From Flavobacteriales bacterium (GTDB lineage: Bacteria; Bacteroidota; Bacteroidia; Flavobacteriales_F; PHOS-HE28): DNA of 21,801 nucleotides. The stretch covers positions 1 to 21,801 of the forward strand of contig JADJOG010000034.1 in assembly GCA_016713865.1 (NCBI GenBank), given 5' to 3'. Numbering within the stretch: position 1 is the first letter of the stretch; every line of letters starts with the position of its first letter. A program made the translations under genes and the position numbers. The notes below the pieces were generated by a model. It did no database searches, was not told the DNA's origin, and was given only the letters and a program-made list of their open reading frames with translations. Below are positions 15,560 through 21,801 of the stretch, in pieces.

Positions 15560-18190
15560 ATGCCGTTACGCCATACGCTCGCTCTGCTGCTCTTCGCGGC
15601 CGCCGCCACCGTTTGGGGCACACACAACCGTGCGGGAGAGATCATCGTTTGCTATACCGGACAGGGCCTGATCTATCAAGCCACCATCGTAACGCATACC
15701 AAGCTCTCCGCCCCTGCCGATAGGCCGGAACTCACCTTGCTCTGGGGTGATGGCACCAGCACGACGATACAGCGATCGCCGCCCATAGATGATCCCGTGC
15801 GTGACATCCGTCGTAGCGAGTACACCGCGCAGCACACCTACGCAGGACCGGGCACCTATGTGCTTTCCTTCGATGACCAGAATCGCAATGCTGGAGTGGT
15901 GAATGTACCGCAGTCCGTTTCCCAATCGTTCTGCGTGAAGACCGAGCTGGTGATATCGCCCTTCGCCGGGAACAATTGCTCCGTGCGTTTCCTGAAGGAG
16001 CCGATCCAGGATGCCTGCCTCAATCGGCCATGGATACACAACCCGGTGGCGTATGACCTTGATGGCGACAGCCTGAGCTTCGAGCCGGTGGTATGCCTTG
16101 GTCTTGGATGCGCGCCCATCGCAGGCTACCAATATCCAAATCAAGTGAATGGCAGTACCGGAGCCACTTATACCATCAACCCATCCAACGGCACCATCCA
16201 GTGGCTGAATCCGCAGGTGCAAGGCGAGTACAACATCGCTTTCCGCGTGTACGAGTGGCGTCGGGTCAATGGCGTGCTCGTGCAGATGGGCTGGGTAACG
16301 CGCGACATGCAAGTGACTGTTCGACCTTGTTCGAACAATCCTCCGGTTATCAGCCAGGAGAATGACACCTGCGTGGTGGCCGGTACATTCCTCTCGTTCC
16401 CGGTGCAGGCCAACGATCCCGATTTCGGACAGTCGGTCACGCTCACCGCCCTGGGGCAGCCCTTCGTGCTGGCCAACTCGCCAGCCAGCTTCGTGAGCCC
16501 ATCGCCCGCGCAATCGGTCACGGGCATATTCAACTGGCAAACCAACTGCAGCCATGTTCGCTTGCAACCATATCAAGTGGTATTCAACGCCATTGACAAC
16601 GCACCACAAGAGCAGCTGCAGGATTTCCGGTCCATGAACATCCGCGTGATCGCGCCACGGCCGCAGAACCCGACCGCAACACCGAATGGCAGCGCGATCG
16701 ATCTGGCCTGGCAACCGTCATGCAACAACGCCACGGGCTATCGGATCTACCGTCGCGTTGGCAGCTACGGATTCGTGCCCGGCTATTGCGAGACCGGCGT
16801 GCCGGCATACACGGGCTATACGCTGCTGGCCACCGTGAATGGCGCGGGCAACACCACATTCACCGATCAAGGGCCGCTTGCCGTGGGCAGCCAGTACTGC
16901 TACATGGTCGTGGGCACCTTCAATGATGGCGCGGAGAGCATCGCGAGCATCGAGTTCTGCGCCATCCTCGATCGGCAGGTGCCGGTGATCACGCACGCGA
17001 GCGTCGGCATCACCAGCCCGACCGTTGGCCTCGATACCGTGCGATGGAGCAACGCGTACGACCTGGACACCGCGTTGCGGCCAGGCCCTTACCTGTTCAA
17101 GCTCTACCGCGGAACCGGATTCAACACCGCGACCACGCTCATCTACACGAGCCCTCTCCATCCCTTCCTCGCGCATCCCGACACGCAATTCATCGACGCA
17201 GGCCTGAACACGCGTGATCAAGCGCATGTGTACCGCATCGATTTCTTCGGTCGCGCGGATCAAGCGACTCCGGATTTCATTGGATCAAGTGCGCCAGCAT
17301 CCACGATCTTCATCAATCTGGTTCCGAACGATGAGCAGCTCACCGTGCAATGGTCGTTGAATGTGCCATGGACGAACACGCTATACGATGTAGAACGCGA
17401 TATCGGCGGCGTGTGGACCCTTGTGGGCACGAGCACCACTGGCAGCTTCACTGAAACCGGCTTGAGCAATGGACAGCGCTATTGCTACCGCGTAAAGAGC
17501 ACGGGGTCGTACGGCAACCCCGATATCGTTTCGCCACTGATCAACTTCAGCCAAGAAGCATGCGGCATTCCTGTTGACCTAACGCCGCCCTGCGCGCCAA
17601 CGGTTGCGCTCGATAACGATTGCGAGCTGCCGCTTAACACGCTTACGTGGAACAACCCCAACGAGAGCTGCGCGGACGATACCTATCAGTACCGCATCTA
17701 TTTCGCAACGGGGCCGAGCGGGCAATATGCCTTGGTGGGGACTGTCGTGGGTGCTGAGAACACCTCGTTCAGGCATAGCGATGGGTTCAGCGTAGCGGGC
17801 TGTTATCAAGTGACCGCGATCGATACCGCAGGCAACGAGAGCGCCTTCATCGCACCGGTGTGCGGAGACAATTGCCCGATCTACGAGCTGCCCAACGTCT
17901 TCACCCCGAACGGCGATCAGAGCAACGACTTCTTCGTGCCCTTCCCCTACCGCGGCGTGCGCAGCATAGCACTGGTCGTTTACAACCGCTGGGGCATGCC
18001 GGTATTCAGGAGCCAGGACCCGGCCATCGGATGGGATGGCACCTATCTCGACACAGGCGAGCGCCTGCCCGATGGCGTTTACTACTACGTGTGCGATGTC
18101 GTGCTCGCGCGCCTTGCGGGCGACGAGGCGCTGCCGCTGAAAGGCTACGTGCATCTCCTTGGCGGGGCCTCATCGTTACAGCAGAACTGA
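15560..18190 (+). CDS. secreted surface protein with Fn3-like modules and T9SS type B (gliding-motility-associated) C-terminal domain
   Basis: Exported cell-surface protein of 876 residues. Signal peptide MPLRHTLALLLFAAAATVWG, then THNRAGEIIVCYTG, similar to the THxxGGE-type start seen in large Bacteroidota adhesins. Modules in order: PKD/cadherin-like part with LLWGDGTSTT and HTYAGPGTYVLSF (about 30-135), a region with AYDLDGDSLSFEP (about 150-255), a cadherin-like part with VQANDPDFGQSVTLTALG (260-365), then about four fibronectin type III-like units beginning near 368, 491, 589 and 672 (each with LxW and RIYR/YRxxSTGS-like strands). From about 777 the C-terminal domain reads LPNVFTPNGDQSNDFFVP, VYNRWGMPVF, WDGTYLDTGERLPDGVYYY and KGYVHLL, the type B sorting domain recognised by T9SS. 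No catalytic motif is seen; adhesion is a guess. The stop overlaps the ribE start by one base. Confidence 0.9.
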   Translation: MPLRHTLALLLFAAAATVWGTHNRAGEIIVCYTGQGLIYQATIVTHTKLSAPADRPELTLLWGDGTSTTIQRSPPIDDPVRDIRRSEYTAQHTYAGPGTYVLSFDDQNRNAGVVNVPQSVSQSFCVKTELVISPFAGNNCSVRFLKEPIQDACLNRPWIHNPVAYDLDGDSLSFEPVVCLGLGCAPIAGYQYPNQVNGSTGATYTINPSNGTIQWLNPQVQGEYNIAFRVYEWRRVNGVLVQMGWVTRDMQVTVRPCSNNPPVISQENDTCVVAGTFLSFPVQANDPDFGQSVTLTALGQPFVLANSPASFVSPSPAQSVTGIFNWQTNCSHVRLQPYQVVFNAIDNAPQEQLQDFRSMNIRVIAPRPQNPTATPNGSAIDLAWQPSCNNATGYRIYRRVGSYGFVPGYCETGVPAYTGYTLLATVNGAGNTTFTDQGPLAVGSQYCYMVVGTFNDGAESIASIEFCAILDRQVPVITHASVGITSPTVGLDTVRWSNAYDLDTALRPGPYLFKLYRGTGFNTATTLIYTSPLHPFLAHPDTQFIDAGLNTRDQAHVYRIDFFGRADQATPDFIGSSAPASTIFINLVPNDEQLTVQWSLNVPWTNTLYDVERDIGGVWTLVGTSTTGSFTETGLSNGQRYCYRVKSTGSYGNPDIVSPLINFSQEACGIPVDLTPPCAPTVALDNDCELPLNTLTWNNPNESCADDTYQYRIYFATGPSGQYALVGTVVGAENTSFRHSDGFSVAGCYQVTAIDTAGNESAFIAPVCGDNCPIYELPNVFTPNGDQSNDFFVPFPYRGVRSIALVVYNRWGMPVFRSQDPAIGWDGTYLDTGERLPDGVYYYVCDVVLARLAGDEALPLKGYVHLLGGASSLQQN

Positions 18191-18771
18191 TGTTCACCGG
18201 AATCGTAGAGGAGGTAGGCGAGCTGATCGCCCTCGAGGACCAGGGCAGCAGTCGCTTGCTGCGCGTTCGCGCGCGGATGTCAGCAGGACTGCGCATAGAC
18301 CAGAGCGTTTCCCACAATGGTGCATGCCTCACCGTTACCTCGTTGGGCGATGGCTCGCATGAGGTGGTGGCCGTGAAAGAGACCATGGAGCGCACGAATC
18401 TGGGTGCACTCCGCGTAGGAGACGGCGTGAATCTGGAGCGCAGCCTGCGGATCGGCGACCGGATCGATGGGCACATGGTGCAAGGCCATATTGATGCGAC
18501 GATTGCCTGTTTGGATGCGCGCGATGAAGCCGGCAGCTGGACCTTCCGATTCGCCATGCCACCGTCGCCACGCCTCCTGGTGGAGAAAGGCAGCATCTGC
18601 ATCAATGGCGTTAGCCTGACCATAGCCCGGCTCGATACCAACTCATTCTCGGTGGCCGTGATCCCCTACACGCATGCGCATACCACATTCAAATCGCTTC
18701 GCGCTGGCGATGCTGTGAACGTGGAGTACGACGTGTTGGGCAAGTATGTGGAGCGGATGCTCCAGCGATGA
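18190..18771 (+). CDS. ribE: riboflavin synthase, alpha chain
   Basis: Last enzyme of riboflavin synthesis: dismutation of two 6,7-dimethyl-8-ribityllumazines to riboflavin. The 193 residues contain two lumazine-binding repeats. The first starts with the invariant MFTGIVEEVGEL and has NGACLTV; the second has HMVQGHIDATI and SICINGVSLTI, ending in NVEYDVLGKYVERML. The start is fixed by the MFTGIVE N-terminus; its A is also the last base of the preceding TGA (TGATG), so translation is probably coupled to the T9SS surface protein. Other rib genes are absent from the window. The stop TGA abuts the stop of the convergent M1 peptidase with no base between. Confidence 0.96.
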   Translation: MFTGIVEEVGELIALEDQGSSRLLRVRARMSAGLRIDQSVSHNGACLTVTSLGDGSHEVVAVKETMERTNLGALRVGDGVNLERSLRIGDRIDGHMVQGHIDATIACLDARDEAGSWTFRFAMPPSPRLLVEKGSICINGVSLTIARLDTNSFSVAVIPYTHAHTTFKSLRAGDAVNVEYDVLGKYVERMLQR

Positions 18772-20701
18772 TCACTGTTTCACGAAGCGCAGCTCGATCG
18801 TTCCTTGGTCCGAGCGCGCGCGCACCTGGTAGCTTCCCGCTGAAAGGCCTTCGACTGGCAGCGGAACGCGCATACCCGCAATGACCTCCCGCGCCGTGCG
18901 AACCACTCGCCCTAAGGCATCGATTACGGCGATCTCCGCGATGCCCTGTATGACCGGACCCAGATGCAGCCAAGCCCCCGAGCTTGTCGGATTCGGGAAA
19001 ACCACAGCTCGCGCGCTGCCCATCGCTGACTCAGGCACCTTCAGCGCGATGTTCTGACCGCTGAGCAGCCATACCTCGGGGTCGATTGATGCGCTATCCG
19101 CTTGGAAGGGCAGGTTGAACTGGAAGATCTGGCCATTGCTCTGGTGATCTAGCACCACCACTTGCTCGCTCGCGTCGTTCTTGAACTTCACGGGAACGGG
19201 CATTTCGAAGAAGCTCACGCTAGGATGCGACACTGTTTGGCCGAGCAGCACGCTCACATCGCCATCCGCATCCTGGGCCCATTGCAGCTGGTAAGTCGGG
19301 TAGCCCTCGCCGTGGTACCAGTCGGCCATGAAGCCTTCGAGGTCAACACCGCTCGCCGCTTCGATGTGCCCCACGAATTCATCCGTGAGCGCCGATCCAT
19401 TCCGGAGCGCAGGATCATTCAAGTAGGCCTGCACGCCAGCGAAGAAGGCCTCATCGCCGCATACCCACCGCATCATGTGCAGCAGGAAGGCCCCCTTCGC
19501 ATAAGTGAGGCGTCCATCGAAGATGCGGGCCACGCTAGTGGTGTCGTTCACGCGAACACTGCCGCCAGGCTGTGAGATCACGAGGTCGCGGCGCGCCTGC
19601 AGCACAGGGAGCCAATACTGCGGCGCCAGGTTCTCATAGCAAAGCATCTGCAGATAAGTGGCGAAGCCCTCGTTCAGCCAGATGTCCTCCCAGCTGCCGC
19701 ACGTGATCATGTTGCCGAACCACTGATGCGCCAGTTCGTGCGCCATCAGTTCGTACCAGTGGCCGCCCATGAAGCTCATGGTCTGATGCTCCATGCCGCC
19801 GCCCCAGCCGAATTGGGCGTGGCCGTATTTCTCATCAGCGAAGGGATACTCGCCGAAGAGCTCGCTGAACAGCTGCATCTGCGGAATGATGTTCGGGCTG
19901 TCCTGCTGCCACCCCGTGAAGCTCTCCGGGAAAACGTAATTGAGCACCTGCACATCGGTGCCAGGCAGCGGTACCGTCTCGCTAAAAGCAATGTAGTTCG
20001 TCACTGCGAAAGCGACGAGATAGTAGTTTATCGGATGGCGATGCCGCCAATGGAATCGGATGCGCCCATCGGGCAGCGTCTCCTCGGCGGTCAGCACGCC
20101 GTTGCCAGCGACCTTGTTGCCCGCGATGGTGGTCACGATCAAGTCGAGCGAATCAGCCTTGTCATTCAGATCCTGCTTGCAGGGCCACCAGTCCTTTGCG
20201 CCATACGGCTCACTCAGCGTCCAGATGATAGGAGCGTCGCTGTGATCGGTTTGGATGAATGAGCCGAATCCGGTTTCCGGCGGAACGCCTCCGTAGATGA
20301 TCGTGAGCGAATCGGATTGCGTGGCAAGCAGTTCCATTGGCAGGTTCACGTTGAGCAGATCGCCGGAATGCTCGAACGCGACCGAAAGCCCTTGATGATG
20401 CACTTGCGAAACGGTAAGGGCCGTGCTCAGATCCGAACACCACGTCGCTGATCGGCTGCGTGGCAACGAAGCGGTGCGTGACACGGCCTGAAACGGCGCG
20501 CACCGCAGGATCGACCTCCAATTCGAGGCGATGGTGCGTCAGATCGTAGCCGCGCGTGGGCGAACCGGACTTCAGCAAAGGGGCGAGTTGCCGCGGAGCC
20601 TCGCACTGGGCAATCCGATGCAGCAGGCCGGGATCGAAATCTAGCTGCGCGTTAGCATGGGTTGCGAGCGCGAGCAACAGGAGCAGGCATGTACGGCGCA
20701 T
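18772..20701 (-). CDS. secreted M1-family aminopeptidase with T9SS type A sorting domain, one frameshift
   Basis: Zinc aminopeptidase of the M1 (gluzincin) family, about 642 residues after correction. Signal peptide MRRTCLLLLLALATHANA-Q, then an N-terminal beta domain. Catalytic features: GGMEHQT (residues 301-307, the GAMEN-equivalent), HELAHQWFGN (H321, E322, H325) with the third zinc ligand E344 in NEGFATY, and a Tyr at about 400 in LTYAKGAFLL. From about 562 the tail reads VVFPNPTSSGAW, IAVIDALGRVV and GSYQVRARSDQGTIELRFVKQ, the type A T9SS sorting domain. The frame open from 20701 is lost at 20433-20434: removing one G gives DVVFDLSTALTV and the M1 sequence continues. The start is supported by TACCTTCG 4 bases upstream. 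It lies 29 bases after metF but probably has its own promoter. Confidence 0.9.
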
Positions 20702-20705
20702 GGCT

Positions 20706-20713
20706 CGAAGGTA
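20706..20713 (-). promoter_or_regulatory. -7-like promoter element of the M1 peptidase gene
   Basis: TACCTTCG on the minus strand, separated from the ATG at 20701 by AGCC only. It lies in the 29-base gap after metF, so the peptidase is probably transcribed from its own promoter as well as by read-through. Confidence 0.5.
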
Positions 20714-20730
20714 AGCCTGCGCCTCGCGGA

Positions 20731-21683
20731 TCAGAACACCTGCGAAACGATGCTTCGAACAGCCTCGCTACGGCCCATGGTGTAGAAGTGCAAGCATGGT
20801 GCTCCTTTCGCCATGAGCTCTTTCGCTTGCTGTACGCACCAATCAACACCCAATCGCTTCACTTCGAGATCAGAGCGGCACTTCACGAGTTCCGACGCAA
20901 AGGAGTCCGGAAGGTCCACACGGAAGGTCTTCGGCAGGAAGGCGATATGCTTGAGGGTGGTGATCGGCTTCAGGCCGGGAATGATCGGCACGGAGATGCC
21001 CGCTTCGCGGCACAGGTCAACGAAGCGGAAGTACTTCGAATTATCGAAGAACATCTGGGTCACGAGGTACTCGGCGCCCGCGTCCACCTTCTCTTTCAGG
21101 TAGGCGATATCAACGTTGAGGTTGAGGGCTTCGGGGTGCTTCTCCGGGTAACATGCCGCGCCGATGCAGAGGTCGGTGGCCGCAGCCTCAACCTCTTCAT
21201 CATGCAGGTACTTGCCCCGATTCAATCCGTTGATCTGGCGGATCAGATGAACGGCATGCGCATGACCATCGCGCTCAGGCACGAAGTGCGACTCGTTCTT
21301 GATGGCATCGCCGCGCAGGGCCAGCACGTTGTCGATGCCGAGGAAGTTGAGCTCGATCAACGCATCCTCGGTCTCCTCCTGGCTGAAGCCGCCGCAGATC
21401 AGGTGCGGCACGGTATCGATATCGTACTTGGCCTTGATGGTGGCGCAGATGCCCACCGTTCCCGGCCGTTTACGCAGGCGCACCTTCTGCAATAGGCCGT
21501 GGCCGCGATCCTTGTAGATCACCTCCTCGCGGTGGTAGGTGACGTTGATGAAGCTCGGCTTGAACTCGATCGGCGGATCGATCCCTCGTAGATCGAGCGC
21601 ATGTCCTTGCCCTTCAATGGCGGAAGTATCTCGAAGCTGAACAGCGTGCGGTCTGCTTTGCGCAGATGATCGATCACCTTCAT
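20731..21683 (-). CDS. metF: 5,10-methylenetetrahydrofolate reductase, one frameshift near the N-terminus
   Basis: Flavoprotein reducing 5,10-methylene-THF to 5-methyl-THF for methionine synthesis; about 317 residues after correction, the usual Bacteroidota length. The N-terminus MKVIDHLRKADRTLFSFEILPPLKGKDMRSIYEG is in one frame; from 21582 the family sequence IDPPIEFKPSFINVTYHREE, then RKRPGTVGICATI, continues in another, consistent with one missing base between 21582 and 21583. Conserved parts: SFEILPP with the catalytic-region Glu, VTYHREE, PHLICGGFS, FLGIDNVLALRGD (FAD/folate contact), YPEKHPEA, AEYLVTQMFFDN, PIIPGLKPI and the C-terminal LHFYTMGRSEAVRSI. The TACTTTCG element lies 26 bases before the ATG. 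Confidence 0.93.
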
Positions 21684-21709
21684 CGGTTGGTTCGGTTAGG
21701 AAGCGCGCC

Positions 21710-21717
21710 CGAAAGTA
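21710..21717 (-). promoter_or_regulatory. -7-like promoter element of metF
   Basis: TACTTTCG on the minus strand, 26 bases upstream of the metF ATG. The sequence just upstream is a 22-base hairpin, so the -33 region would lie within that hairpin. Confidence 0.5.
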
Positions 21718-21719
21718 GG

Positions 21720-21741
21720 AAGGCCCCGAATCCGGGGCCTT
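21720..21741. terminator. strong hairpin, probable terminator of the gene at the right edge
   Basis: AAGGCCCCG-AATC-CGGGGCCTT, a perfect 9-base stem with a 4-base loop, begins 6 bases after the TGA of the minus-strand gene entering from the right. Position and stability suit an intrinsic terminator, but the following bases on the minus strand are CCTACTTTCG, without a long T run. It directly abuts the metF promoter element and could also act there. Confidence 0.55.
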
Positions 21742-21747
21742 CGCGGT

Positions 21748-21801
21748 TCAATTGCACGGAACTATCCAGCGCAGGACGGTGATGTGACCGGTGTATTCCT
21801 T
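21748..21801 (-). CDS. C-terminal end of a gene cut by the right edge, possibly a T9SS type B protein
   Basis: Only 17 codons are in the window: minus-strand reading KEYTGHITVLRWIVPCN then TGA at 21748-21750. The segment KEYTGHITVLR resembles the last strand of the gliding-motility-associated (type B) C-terminal domain, which commonly ends in a KxYxGxxTLxR-like pattern. The hairpin directly downstream supports a gene end here. Too short for a firm call. Confidence 0.4.
   Translation of the reverse strand, partial: KEYTGHITVLRWIVPCN

Noticed and set aside
15566..16714. 382-codon minus-strand frame inside the T9SS surface protein gene
   Set aside because: Arg/His/Gly-rich shadow; the plus-strand protein has signal peptide, modules and sorting domain.
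1..21801. Defence system, CRISPR array, prophage, insertion sequence, tRNA or biosynthetic gene cluster
   Set aside because: Looked for on both strands; no cas, transposase, integrase, toxin-antitoxin, reverse transcriptase or NRPS/PKS motif, no spaced repeats and no tRNA-like cloverleaf were recognised.

Overview
The window is a gene-dense, GC-rich stretch of a Bacteroidota chromosome, most likely a Flavobacteriales-like lineage. The evidence is a PheS of the Bacteroidota type with an internal Cys4 motif, two proteins with type IX secretion (T9SS) C-terminal sorting domains (one type A, one type B), a possible third one cut by the right edge, an AsmA-like protein, and promoters resembling the Bacteroidota -7 element TAnnTTTG (here mostly TAnnTTCG). 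No tRNA, rRNA, CRISPR array, insertion sequence or phage gene was recognised, and no stretch above 300 bases lacks a gene.

Layout. 1-6117, minus strand: AsmA-family protein (left end cut off), a GT-C-like membrane glycosyltransferase, CoA-transferase subunit A and DNA polymerase III delta'. 6249-8545, plus: phosphoglycerate kinase and an outer-membrane-type protein; the 229 bases between them show nothing recognisable. 8585-9882: CvpA (minus), a conserved 113-residue protein of unknown function (plus) and a lipoprotein (minus). 9920-12920, plus: secreted cyclophilin, pheS and a geranylgeranyl-reductase-like flavoprotein, packed as an operon. 12927-15430, minus: leucyl aminopeptidase and pdxA, overlapping by 4 bases. 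15560-18771, plus: an 876-residue T9SS type B surface protein overlapping ribE (riboflavin synthase) by one base. 18772-21801, minus: secreted M1 aminopeptidase with a T9SS type A tail, metF, and the last codons of another gene.

Most genes are core metabolism or information processing (glycolysis, translation, replication, vitamins B2 and B6, one-carbon metabolism), mixed with cell-surface proteins. I see no defence island, secondary-metabolite cluster or evident new multi-gene system. The most interesting signals are regulatory. A -7-like element ends only 4-7 bases before the start codon of seven genes, which predicts leaderless or almost leaderless mRNAs. Several of these promoters also carry perfect dyads, including a 34-base palindrome between two divergent genes.

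Quality warning: five genes (AsmA-like, glycosyltransferase, pgk, M1 peptidase, metF) are broken by indels although protein similarity continues on both sides. pgk and metF are unlikely to be pseudogenes in such an organism, so residual indel errors in the assembly are the likely cause. Coordinates for these genes span the reconstructed reading frame.
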